From NCBI RefSeq assembly GCF_947623445.1, contig NC_135242.1:16306001-16370000 (forward strand): a DNA stretch of 64,000 nt. Reading direction: 5' to 3'. Shown here one piece after another: positions 23,389 through 35,200 of the stretch (position 1 is its first letter; each line of letters opens with the position of its first letter). The notes under the pieces were generated by a model, which did no database searches, was not told the DNA's origin, and saw nothing but the letters and a program-made list of their open reading frames with translations. The translations under genes and the position numbers were made by a program. This stretch comes from Clavelina lepadiformis. Lineage: Eukaryota; Chordata; Ascidiacea; Aplousobranchia; Clavelinidae.

Positions 23389-25466
23389 TTACAATGGCTC
23401 TTTTATGCAACTTTCCACCATTTCCTTTATATTGGGATTTTCCATGGCTGCTGCTGTCCGTTCCTTGTCATTGATTTGCTTGTTAACTGTAACAACATCC
23501 AAAGTTAAGCACAGCTGCCTATGTTTTTGAGTTAACATGGTATACAAAGTTATGATAACTTACTATCATCTTCTGTATTATGTGTACCTTCAGCAATGAG
23601 TATAGATATTTTATGTGAAGAAGGTAAGTTACGTTCCAGCTTTACACGGAGGCACAAACCAATTAAAGTTGCAAGCGAACAATGTTTGATAGTTGGGCTG
23701 TAAAGCAGCATACAACACTTACACCACATACTTGTTCTTTCGGTAAAATTGTTAAAATGATGCAAGTAATAACTGCCATGTAACATCTACCTTATGTTTG
23801 AAATTAAATTACCGAAATTTGACATAAACAAGATATTTATCATCATCCTTTGTAACTTTTACTCCTTCTTCGTAAACTACATTTAAATCTTCAAGAGTAC
23901 CAGGTTTCTCAGGATCTTTGATAGTGCTTATCATATCTGTATAACAAAGCAGTAATGATTGTAATCTGATGGGCTGATACCATCTTAGGCCTTCAAGATT
24001 CTAATTAGGTTGTAAAACTTGGCACATCAGTGAGATAGAAGCTATTTTTGTAGATAATGGAGTAAGGACTGAGATGAAAGGAACTAACTTTGTGGCAAAC
24101 ATACTGGATAGTGGCACCAGGTTAAAGCTGGACAGGACCAGTTATGGCATAAAAATTTGGCACTGTCTACTTCACCAGCAGCAAGTTACCGAATTTGGAA
24201 AGGTCTATTTTGGTAAACGGGGCCGGTAAAGTAGATACTTATTTTACCGAAGTAGAAAAATACAGGACACGGCAATTACGTTAGCCAGTGAATTGAACTG
24301 TATGCTTATTTCAACTGAGAACCACATATTAATTTCTTCAGAGTGTAAATTAAACTAAAACTAATCCCCTCCAACCCAAACACTCACTTCTCTTGATAGA
24401 AATTATTAAGCTAGCTTGCAAATTGAAATAAATGCTATTTTTCAACTAAAAACATATTTTTTTCTAAAGTCTAAATTAATTTAAAACTAATACCCTCCAA
24501 CCCAAACAGTCACCTCTCATGACTAAGCCTAAATTAAATTAAAAAGAAAAAAAACTGAACTTTGTACGTATATGATATATACATAAACGAAATATCTTTT
24601 GCTTCAAGCACTAGGAAGCTGTGAAACTGTCTAAGAATGTCTCAAAAAGGAATAAAATCTGAACAGCATTAAAAGACTGTGCAATGCAGTAGTATTCAGT
24701 GGGTTCGTGCGAACCGGTTGTTAACAAGCGTATGTATAGGCCTATGTGTATATCGGCCCCCGGTCACTATGGCATGCTGCTAGTGAGAGAACCGGATGGT
24801 AAAGTGTTTGAACCCCACCACTGAGTAGAACCCCTGTAAGTCGACCACACGCTAGTCTGTATTGAAGTGGTGTGTTAGCAGGTTGGTCACATCAGGGATT
24901 TCAGACTAAACTATGGCGTCACAATTACACACAAAACTGTATACTAGAATAGGCTATGAAAGGGCATATTTTTGAACCATAAAGATTATGCATTCAATAC
25001 GTAATGGCAGTCATTGTTGTGTAATATATTTAATAAATGAGATACGCAGTTAATCACTTCCTACTTTAAGAACTATTTGATAGACGCTTGTTTTAACGTA
25101 ACTGTTGGAATTTCATATTATGATACTATTTTGGATTTTGCTATGATACTATTTTGAAAATATTTCCTTCAACCATTTAAAAAAGATCGAAAAATATGGA
25201 ACTGTCACTGCAAAATACAGTCCTAGTTACTTACAGCATAACTGCAATTAACTAGCCTAGTTATGATTTAAAAATTTGGAAGTTATCTTGCCGGTGCCAC
25301 ACTTTCCACTATGGGCTAGGCCTTCCGGTAATGATATTTAGCAAAACAGGAAGTTAGGGTACCAAATCGGTTAAGCATAATAAAAATAAACTCAATAAAT
25401 GTTCATTAATATAGGATAACGTACTGTACCATACTTACCATAAACACTTCCAGCGTAATCATCCAT
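23389..25466 (-). CDS. CIAO2A: Cytosolic iron-sulfur assembly component 2A (FAM96A, MIP18 family), 4 exons
   Basis: MIP18-family protein of the cytosolic Fe-S cluster targeting complex (with CIAO1); in vertebrates the 2A paralogue serves IRP1 maturation. Exons on the minus strand: 25466-25439, 23936-23813, 23697-23564, 23486-23389, giving 127 residues. The product starts [20 protein letters not shown], then TLEDLNVV, the conserved [20 protein letters not shown] block with its reactive-type Cys, EGTHNTEDD, and ends [15 protein letters not shown]...CIKEPL. This is closer to FAM96A than to FAM96B. Human CIAO2A is 160 residues; the difference is its N-terminal extension, absent here. No better upstream ATG is visible in frame. 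Each exon is shorter than 60 codons. Intron 1 contains repeats. Confidence 0.93.
24311..24530. repeat. Two tandem copies of a dispersed repeat (about 125 bp)
   Basis: A unit containing AAACTAATCCCCTCCAACCC followed by a CACTCAC/CAGTCAC segment occurs at 24341-24397 and again at 24468-24528, each preceded by a TCAACT...TTTCT stretch. A third, related copy is at 15781-15835 (CCAATCCCCTCCGACCC). This is a dispersed repeat family of unknown origin. The tandem pair lies in CIAO2A intron 1. Confidence 0.6.
24697..24823. mobile_element. Short hAT-like MITE (127 bp)
   Basis: The ends CAGTGGGTTCGTGCGAAC and GTTTGAACCCCACCACTG are imperfect inverted repeats of the hAT CAGTGG type. No matching 8-bp flanks are left, so it may be old. 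It lies in CIAO2A intron 1. Confidence 0.5.
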
Positions 25467-25713
25467 ACTCCGATCCAATGAAATATTACGCCATTCGAAG
25501 TCAAAATAACTTCGATACTGTGATATAACGGATTCCAAATAGCATGAATGATTTCACAACCAATTGAAATTTGGGATCAAAGTTAATATTGTAATAAAAA
25601 ACTAGCTTAAACCAGTACACCCCGATATTTCGATGCTAAAAACATATGTTTTAGTGTACTATGGTACAAGACAGACTTTTACGGACTCGCAAATGTTAAA
25701 GGGCATTCAAAAG

Positions 25714-26063
25714 CAGGGCTTTCAAACTTTTATTAGCAGAAAACAACATTATGATTTTACATTCCAGTGTTGAGTAACTGAGTCAACATGAGTGACAAAC
25801 CATTCTGCAAAGATAATAGAAATCTCAACCACAAAAAAGCAACGACATAGTACGGCAGCGCACAAACGAGATGCATGTCGCCTTGCTTTGCGGTTGTGCG
25901 CTGCCGCGTTGCTTTTTTTGTTGTTTTGGGCTTTATGATCTTGCTATGATTCTGCCGGAATGACGGTGGTGATATCAAAGACCACAGCCTTGTCTGTATC
26001 AATAAAACCAAGTTTTTTTTGCGTAGCAGTTGTAAGCTAACAATTAGAGATTAAGAACCACTG
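25714..26063. mobile_element. hAT-like element with an internal long hairpin
   Basis: The ends CAGGGCTTTCAAAC and (complement) CAGTGGTTCTTAATC resemble hAT termini but have diverged, and no target duplication is seen. Inside, CGGCAGCGCACAA (25853-25865) pairs with TTGTGCGCTGCCG (25894-25906), extended outward by AAAAAAGCAACG and CGTTGCTTTTTT arms. Confidence 0.45.
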
Positions 26064-27930
26064 CTGTACTTTAACCTACGAGTTTATAGTTGAACTTTTT
26101 TGTATTCCATAGTGATAAAAACTTCTGCTGTCCTATAGTATCATTACGAAGTGAAATATACGCTTTTTTAATTTATGCTTAACAACTACGTTGTGAATAC
26201 ATTTAAGCAACAAATTTGTATTTGTACCGGCGTTGTTAATGGTTGAAAAGTTGTTTCTTGATTACCTCCTTCGGAGGTTTCGAAGTGAGAAAGGGACATG
26301 TTATCAGAAAGGGACATGTTATCAGAAAGAAAAACGGTATCAGAAAAGGAAACGACGCCATCTTAAACCTCGGTTGCACTCGAAGCTTGTTCTCGTTGTT
26401 CTTTATGAGCGGTTGATTGCAATTTTTGATATTCAACTGCTTTGATGTGATCAGACCTAATTATTTCTTTACTGATGCCAAATTTGGGATCATTTCCGTG
26501 CCTATTCTTGTCGTGACGTTTTGATGTAGAAACGTTTTCCCTGCAAATAGTTCGACTGAATTTGAGACAAAAATGTTTATCCCTTTTGAACCCTTGACAA
26601 TTTTGGCGGTGTAATGTCAGCTAATTTTTGTCCAACCGATGTGTCCCGGAAGTAGCCTACTCTGATCTTTTCTGTATATACTACTAAATAAATAAATACT
26701 CTGAAAATCTTTTTGATTTTTTTGTGTGCAGAATCTACTCTACTTACACTTGTTGGTTTATTCATTACACACCCTACGCCTGTAGCATAACGAAAAACAA
26801 TACATGATCCAAACATTTGCCTTTGCTAACGCCTTTGTTGTAATTTTTGGCTTGCTTTCACTGTATTAAACCATGCCCTGCCCTTAGCCTCGTGTCTATT
26901 ATTTCAAATGTAGGAAGATAGAGAAACTGATATAACAACATAAACGACTCGTCACATTATGCAAGGTTCTGCCTCACAATGCGTAATGCACAATGATAGA
27001 ACGGATGATGCCAATTAATACCGGTACTTTTCATAAAACAAAAACTTGACCAAACACGAACAAAATCGTTAATATACTTTAAGTAATGCTAAAACTTTCA
27101 GAAAATGTCTGTAAATACATGGCTACTAATTACTTTTCAAACCTTGAATACGTGGTATAGAGAAGTTATAATTTCACATTATTCTTGTTTGGACCCAGTA
27201 ACTAGCCTGATTATAAAAGTTTCTTGTTACGATTGTTTTGAAGGTAAATTTACGAATAAGAGCTAGATCAATGTTGTTAAAAGTATATAAATAACAAAAA
27301 GACTTAATTTTGCCCCCTTAAATTAAAATATCAATACTTATCTTTGTCCTTCGGCGCCACCTTGTAGCGTCACAAAATATCCACCCCATTAATCTACCAG
27401 GCCTGCATTACAAATTTACAATACAAACGATCAGGACGAAATCAGGCATTTAATGGGGTGAATTATCACAAGCAGCCTGCTACGACAAATCATAGTAGCC
27501 TAACAAATTAATACATGGACCAAATTGTTGATAGGACTAGAAGAAATACATAACATTTTAATGTGTACATGTATAATAATAAATGCGTTTTATATGGCAA
27601 TAATAGCTATAAGAGAAATAATGCGTTTAAAAATCGCAGAGTAGTTGAAATTATTGTGATATGTTTGTCAGTTATCACGCTATTTTGATACAATTGCACG
27701 CCTCTGTCAAATCATTGTACGTCGTCACGCCAATTTGAAGCTCTTGCATGCCATTATGCCAAAAATTGCGTGCGTGCAAGCACAATTTCTCCTCAAAAAC
27801 TGCCATACTTTCCAGACTGGCTTGTCATGCGCTCCCGTTAACCCTAGGTTACTGGAAAGTTTGCTTTTAGTGCGCCTGAGAAAGAGAGTTTATTTTACCA
27901 TTCAAAACAAACTAAAGTACATAACTTAAT
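26064..27930. other. Gene-free stretch, short tandem repeat
   Basis: No gene is supported. At 26289-26324 an 18-bp unit (GAAAGGGACATGTTATCA) is repeated twice head to tail, with a partial third copy. Around 27806-27830 a segment containing CCATACTTTCCAG matches one near 55048. The open frames here look accidental. Confidence 0.4.
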
Positions 27931-28269
27931 TCCAACATAGTTGATTGGTGTGGGGCAGCGAAAAGACCTCGCGGTCATCCGCCCCAGATTCTATTTCAAA
28001 AAAGATTCACAATTACCAGAACTGCACTTTCCATGCACAAGTCCACTTCTCAACTGATATGAGAAGTATTTATGAGACTTAATTTTTTATATTGTTTCGT
28101 AATTTATTCCAAAAATTAGGTCCTCGAAATGTTAATTTTTGTACCTTTTACTGTTTTGGTGTGACTTGCCCTGTGATGATCTAGTAGCCTATTGTATTTG
28201 TGAATACTGTTTTGATTTTGCTGAATTAGTCATTAAATATTTTGGGAAGAAGATTTGTTTAATAGTTAT

Positions 28270-28752
28270 GCATGAGGCTGCACCGACTGTCGATACTTTG
28301 AAAGTACTGTCTGTAACTCTGTACCAGTACTTGGAAAAAATGTACCAACGTTTCTGGTATTCGGTACTATTTAAAAAAAATAGTTCGGTAGCGGTACTTT
28401 TTGTGTGAAAGATGCTGCAGCAAATGCAATGTTTGCCGCTATGATGCCCCCGGTAAAGATAACTCCAGGTCAAAACATATGTGACGTTGATTGCTTGCAA
28501 TTTTACTTGACATTTGTAGATTAAAAAAGATTAATAGATGCTAAAATTAGTATTAAGAATTAATTAACATGTGTTTTTGAAAACATACTTGTTAAAATTT
28601 TGAAATTATCATGTGAAAGTACTGAGTACCGGGACCGACCAAAATGTCTTAAAAATAGTAATTCGGTAATTTTTTTCAAAGGTATCATGGTATGGGTGCT
28701 GAAAAAGTTCGCGGTACAGTAATTCGGTACCATAGTATCGCGCTACTGCCCA
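28270..28752. mobile_element. Probable hAT-like insertion within the LINE
   Basis: The left end contains CTGCACCGACTGTCGATACT. The right end, inverted, reads GGCAGTAGCGCGATACTATG followed by GTACCGAATTAC. TTCGGTA motifs recur inside. LINE coding sequence resumes on both sides, showing that this block was inserted. The target duplication is not clean, so the exact borders are approximate. Confidence 0.5.
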
Positions 28753-30532
28753 CTTATGTCTGTCTGTAATTGATAGATTTGAGACATATTTAGAATATCG
28801 TTTGCTCTATAAAGTGTAGTAAGTGTGGTATATTTGTTACTATTGGTAATTAGTCTTACTATTTCATTTTAAATTATATTTAATGGTTTTAAAACATTAT
28901 TTGATGCAGATCCTCAAGCCAATATACCATATTGTAAAGCACTGTAAACTAGACTATAGTATAACATTATCAAAACCTTTTTGTTGGTAAATTGTTGAAT
29001 TTTGTACAAGACACCACAGATTGTTGACAATTTTTTTGCAAAACTCTTCAACATGATAACTCCATTTAAATTGTTCATCTAATATTATGCCTAGATATGT
29101 AATTTTGGTAGCGCTTTGTATTTTCTTGCCATTTATGGCCATGTTTACTTTTTACCATTTACAGATTTTAGGTGTTGTTATCATTAAAAAAGTTTTACTA
29201 TAATTTAAAGAAAGTGTGTTAATTTTTAACCCATTATTTACCTTATCAAGTTTGATTGTCATTTGTTTTTCAATTTCTGCAATACTTGAATATGAATTGT
29301 ATAATAATGTATCATCAGCAAATAGTCTTGTTCTAAGGGAAGTGCTGTAGGGTAGATATTTATGTACAGCAGAAAAAGCAGTGACCCTAATACTGACCTT
29401 TGTGGCACACTTATTGAGATGTGCCTTTGCTCTAATATGTGATTTGCCACACTTGACGTATTGTTGTCTACATGACAAATATGATTTTATCAATTCGTCA
29501 CAAATGCCATAGCAATTTAATTTCATAAGTAATTGCCTATAACTTAAGGTACAGAATCAAAAGCTTTCTTAAGGTCAGGAAACACCATTCACATGTTATT
29601 TTCTATTTGTTAGTTTCCATATTCAATGATATCTGTTACTGCTAATACAGTGGAATGAAGCTTTCGAAATCCAAATTGGTTATGGTGCAGAATTTTGTTA
29701 TTATTAATAAAGTATATAAGTCCACTGTATAAATTTTTTTCAAATACTTTATTCAATTGACTTAAAAGACTAACTGGTTGATAGTTATTAGGATCATTTT
29801 TGGATCAATTTTTGTATTTTTCGATCACTTTGGCTATTTTGAGTTCTGGTGGGTAGCTACCAGTGTTTATGGCTTAGTTAAAAGTATGTGCTAGCACTTG
29901 GTTCAGAGATTAGATATTTACAATACTTTAGTATCTTGGCTGGTATGTCATCATATCCTGGCCATTTGTTGCTTTTTAGTTGACTTATTTGATACTCAAT
30001 TTCCCACTTACTAGTTTCAATAAAGTCCAATTTTTTCGAATAAATCTTTTTAACATAGTGAGTACAGTGATGAGATTTTCATTGTCTTTGAATTAATAAG
30101 CTATTTTGTGGCCAATGCTTACAAAATGTTCATTCAGCAAGTTTGAAATTTCAGTTGGGTCAGTAGTTTAATTTGGTAAAATATTTGTTTAACTACGTTT
30201 GTTCAATAATTCGTTAATGAGTTTCCAAGTCCTGCTTGTATCATTGTGAGCTTCCTTAAATTGGTTTTTATAGTCCATGTGCTTGGATAATTCTTTGAGT
30301 TTGGTCAACCTATTTCGATATTTTTTATATCATATGTATTAAAGTAAAGCTGGTTTTTGTCCTTGTCCATTTATGTAACAGTTTATTTTTGTGTTTGATT
30401 GAAATAAGTATGCCCTATTAATCCATAGTTTTTGTAATAACTTCACATACCTTCGACTGACTGTTTTGTAAGTGAAGCATTTTTGAAAACAGTTTTGTAA
30501 TTTGTTTAGAAATCCTTGTGCACTGTCTAAGG

Positions 30533-30812
30533 CAGTGATTCCCAAACTGTGTGCCGCGAATCTTTTTGGAATTTTGGAAAAGAACTGTATGAATATTTAA
30601 AATAAGGCATGTAGACAAGCATATGCGAATTAAAAGCACTCTAACTGTTTCAATAGCTGATAAATAAGCCCACATCCATCCAATAAGCACATCCATCACA
30701 TTAACACGTGAAAATAATTTTTTTTAGCAAATTTTCTTCTCTTATAAGTGTGCCGTGAACGTTTTATAATTTTTCTAGTTTGCTACAAGCTGAAAAAGTT
30801 TGGGAACCACTG
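30533..30812. mobile_element. hAT MITE (same family as 13111-13414), inside the LINE
   Basis: The ends are CAGTGATTCCCAAACT and, inverted, CAGTGGTTCCCAAACT. The 8-bp target duplication GTCTAAGG is perfect (30525-30532 and 30813-30820). The interior aligns, in reverse orientation, with the copy at 13111-13414. The insertion interrupts LINE sequence, so it is the younger event. Confidence 0.9.
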
Positions 30813-32179
30813 GTCTAAGGTCTTGTTGTCAACGTGTAAATTTTAATCCAGTGATAAAGAGCTTCACATAGTTTGTAGTTATTAGTCGCATTTTTGGTTG
30901 ATCTAAGATTGGTCGTATATAATGTTTTTTTTATTGCAGTATAAATAGGAAAATGGTCTGATAAGTCATGTGATACGAGTTCGAGTAATAACTTTCCTGA
31001 TCTTGATTATTTGTATAAATATGGTCAATCGGTGTAGCGGATGCTTCTGTTACTCTTGTTGCATGTTGAATGAGATTAGTAGCCCCAGAACTTTGCACCT
31101 AAGTTGTAGCATTTTATAGTTTGGCAGTTACTGTTGAATTTTGATAAGTCAATATAGCAATTTGAGAACTTATCATCAAATTCTTCATGGTTATGCTGTG
31201 GTGTTATATTTCAAAATCTGATTTTGACATCTTGAGGCATTTCAAATGTATACACCACTTACATATCTGGTAAAAAATACAGTTATGGTTTTTTCCATGT
31301 TTTTTTTGCAAATTTTACAAAGAAATTTGAAGACAGTCACATTTGAAGGGCCAGCATTGGTTTACAATTAACAAATATACAAATAAAATCATGTTCTCTT
31401 AATAATATCATCTTCATTTCCAATTTGGCGGAATTTTTTTTTCTTTCTAATATATATTTTACCGTTGCATGTCCATATGTATTGGTATCCATTCTCCATT
31501 CTAATTTCGTTTGATTTTGTAAACAAATCCTTTCTCCTTTTTGTCAGGTTTTCATTTGTAAAAAGTGAAGTCTTACCTTGTACTCCAAATTTTCGAATAC
31601 CTCTGAAATCCTTTTCTTGTAATTTTATTACTCATATCTCTTGACATGAACTTTACAATGATAGGTGGTGGCGGTCTTCCAACTTCATCTTTTCCCAAAC
31701 AATGAGATGTTGATATGTCATTTTTTAGTAATTTAATACCAAAATTGGCGCCATGTTAACGTAACACTTATAATATAGAATATATGTTAAAGTGGCAATT
31801 CTGTGCCAAAAAATTGGCATCACTGTTACGGTAAACGCTTCTCATTGATGTTTATGCCAAGTAGGCCTTTGACTTTTTTGAAAAGTGCATTTAACATTAC
31901 TATAAAAGTCATGTCCTAAAGACATGAAATTATAACTTTGTTGTTTTAAGTATATATATATATCTAGCTGATTTTATTAATGTTCAATTTATTCGTTGTG
32001 GTAAATTCTGAAACGAGTCTTTCAACGTTTAACCAAAAAAATGTTACCAAAATAAACCAATAAGGCAATTTTTTTCAAAGCAAAAACCGACTTCAGTTAT
32101 TTAAAACAAATTTCAAATATAAAAGAATGTAAAAAATTTCAAGTTTGTTGTTCCAGTTAAGCTCCAGCTAATAATATGT

Positions 32180-32235
32180 TTTTTAGATTTGCTAGGGCTT
32201 ATTTACTATTGTTGTATATCCCACACGGTAGTATT
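32180..32235 (+). promoter_or_regulatory. Leader acceptor upstream of RBM33
   Basis: A T tract ending TTTTTTAG (AG at 32185-32186) lies 49 bp before the RBM33 ATG and could receive a spliced leader or end a 5'-UTR intron. Confidence 0.3.
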
Positions 32236-35200
32236 ATGTCAAGTCTGCTTGATGATGACGACGATGACCTTTTATCGGACAACTTCAAAAGGGTAGGTTA
32301 TATTATGATACTTCGAGGTTGATTGGTGTAAAATGAAACGAAGAAAAGTTTCAGTTTGTTTTCGCAAGTATCAATTCATTTCAGAAAACTGAAGTAGAGG
32401 ATAATTGTGCATACAGTACAATGTACATATGAAGTAAAGTTGTAACAATTAACATCTTACTGTCAAAGAAACACTGAAGAAAAAAGATGGAGACAAATAA
32501 AATATAACCAGTCATACGGAATAGCCCGAGTAGGCCAACATAAGCTTTGATAACCTTATTTCATTTTGTCACGTTTCGTATTTTTTAAACTTGTTCATGA
32601 GTATGGCTTCGGACACTTGGTTATGGCGTGATTTGTGAATCTCTCTTTCTTTGGAATCCATCTCATCCTCTTTAAGAGGGTCATGGGAGCAGCAGCATGA
32701 GGAACTCCTAAAAGACATATTTAGTCGTGACCAGGCCAGGTGAAGTCAGTGACGTAATTGTACCACCTGATTCTTGGTTGACCCATTGGTCTGTTACCGG
32801 TGGGTGTGGCAAGCATAACTTCATTTGCAAGTCTTTTCTGAGGAATTCTGGTGACATGACTCAACCAATGCCGTTGGTAGTTTTCTATTTGAAAAAAGTA
32901 ACCCTGGGCTCAAAATTTAGAAATTACAGGTTTCGGTGTTACGCATTTGATCTAGTTACATGTTCATATCATAAAATCTTCTTAAAATTGCCATTTCTGT
33001 AGCCTGCACCCGTGATCACACTCTATGGGTCATTATCCAAGATCCATGAATCATAATTATAACTTAAGATTGATTGTGACTTGAAAGGAAAATTAACTGA
33101 AAGTTTGAGAGTCTCGTAGTCTTAAAAACCTCTCACTTCGTTACAACTAAACGTTGAAGCTCACATATGACTGCTCTTGCTTTTCCAATTCATGTGTCCA
33201 ATTCAATGTTCTGTCTTCCGTAAGTTGTGAATTGCGCTTCAGTGTTTCTTCGCTTGATTCCTGTCATACAGGGTACTTCAGTTTTCTTCATATTGACTTT
33301 TTGTCCCGGAGTTGTTGCAAGCACAAAATGATCGAGTGCATGTTGAAGATCAGGTTTAAAAGAAACCAAAAAAATAGGTCAACTGCAAATAGCATATGGC
33401 TGATCTTATTGCTTCCAACCATGACACACTCTTTGCCAAGGCTGTGCCAGAGTGTGCCTGTCTATCCAGTTTATGTTAACAATAAAGAGGAGAGGGGCGC
33501 TTATATAGGCACATCTACAGTAAAAGGTTCGATTTAACACTGTTTAAATGGACACAAACTTTAGAGCAATTGTACATCGATTTAATGGCTACCAGTAAGC
33601 TAGCATCAATATCGTACTTTCGCTGTACTCTCAAGAAACTCGACCATGTACTTTTTTGAGGTCAACGAAGGAGATGATAAAGTGTCTTCCCAACATATTT
33701 CGGAAGTTTGCTTAAGAGTGCGTAAGATTTGTGAATAATTTTGAGAAAATGAGTCATATTTGAGACCTGGGGCACACAAAACTGAGTTTTTGAACATTTG
33801 AATTAATTGGGAAGGATAACTGTGGAACTGAGTGTAGGAATTATTTTTTCCAGGACCAGTTGAATTATCCGAAATTCAGTTAAAAATAAATCAAGTTAGT
33901 GATCATCTCAGTGATCAAGTTAGTGATTTAATATGGTCGCTGTGAACTTGCTAATTGTTGTTATTTTGTTTTCAGAGTAATGATATCTTAGATGATGACT
34001 TGGATGAGGAGGCACTTCTTTTTGATAGTGGTGATGAAGACAATGATGAAAAATTCCTTGCGGAACTGGAATCTAATGACTTTAGTTCTCGATCTACTGA
34101 TGACACAATTGTAGATAACTTAAACAAAGCAACTTCTGATGAAGCAAGCAATGATAACAATAATGTAAGCGTATTTATAAGATAGGAATAATTTTATTTA
34201 CGATAAACATTAAATTATTCATTTTAAGCCTGAATGAAGATTTTATTGATGACGGTGTTGATTATGTAATGACACATTTCTTAATCAAAAGTTAATAAAG
34301 ATTGTTCTCATCTTTATTTTTAATATACTATTTTATAACTTTGTTTCCTTTTGTAGCAAATTTTGGAACAATCGTCTGCACTTTTAAATGGTTCAGATTC
34401 TGAAGGAACTGACACAAAAGATGAAAATGATGATGATGTTGAGGGGTTTGCTCAGAAGAAAATTAAAATTTACCATCCTGTGTTAAACTGTCAACCAGAA
34501 GCAAAGGAAATTATTTCTCCAGCTTCCACGAATCCTGAAGTAAGATGTGTCCATTTTTGGTTTTAATAATGTTTACTTTTAGTTAACAACTATATTTTGT
34601 CAAGCCTATATTATGTTACCATCTTTCTGGAAAGTCTACATTGTTTATTTTTATAATTTTTTCATTATGCGAAGACATCTTTTCTCTTTTGTATTGCCTG
34701 TGGTTTACAATTTTTTAGACAACACCACTGATAATAGTTACCAGCCTCCCAGTGTAGAGTTTTTCTAAGTTATCTCTACTGTGTTAGTTAGTGTGCAGTT
34801 AGTTTTGTAGTAAATATTTTATTGACAAGTTTCTGTTTGTGATGTATGAATTCTTGCAACCAGCATGCTTGAGTGTGTATGTACTGTATATTGTATATAC
34901 CTCTTCAAGAGGAGTTTACATAGGACCTTGCACAAATCTTCTTGCAACAAAAACGATGCATTTACCTTTTAAAGTTTCCATTTACAGCTCATTGCTTTTG
35001 ACATCATTATTTCTTTTATATTAAATTTCTTTTTTTTGTCTGTGATAACTTTAGGTTAGGTGTGAAGAACTCGGTAGGTTGGTTGGAGTAGTCATCTTTT
35101 GATCAAAAATCAAAAAAGTAATTGCTTTTCCCCATTCCATTACTTTTTTGTGCTTTTGTTATTCTCATTTTTTTCTTGCTACTTCTCTTTTCTTTATAAA

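Larger units (their letters stand above)
27932..31760 (-). mobile_element. Decayed non-LTR retrotransposon (ORF1, endonuclease, reverse transcriptase)
   Basis: Read on the minus strand, the order is that of a complete LINE. At 31700-31390 there is an ORF1-like C-terminus (GRPPPPIIVKFMSRDM, then a Lys-rich segment ending YIWTCNGKIYIRKKKK). At about 31070-30930 lies the endonuclease end (PIDHIYTN, then a frameshifted SDHFPIYT-type motif). At 29526-29150 is reverse transcriptase with FADDTLLYNSYSSIAEIEKQ, and at 29142-28960 TYLGIILDEQFKWSYHVEEF. Then come LYYSLVYSALQYGILA (about 28965-28918) and a terminal GPNFWNKLRNNIKN block near 28105. Stops and frameshifts interrupt every part. Two later insertions split it (28270-28752 and 30533-30812). 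A GTGGGGC...CCCAGATTCTAT segment near the 3' end is shared with the copy at 52815-53285. Confidence 0.82.

Noticed and set aside
26233..26445. 70-codon plus-strand frame with repeated KGTCYQ
   Set aside because: The repeat in the protein is a by-product of an 18-bp tandem DNA repeat; no gene context.
33515..33535. GGTTCGATTTA as a tRNA B box
   Set aside because: No A box or cloverleaf arms at the correct spacing.
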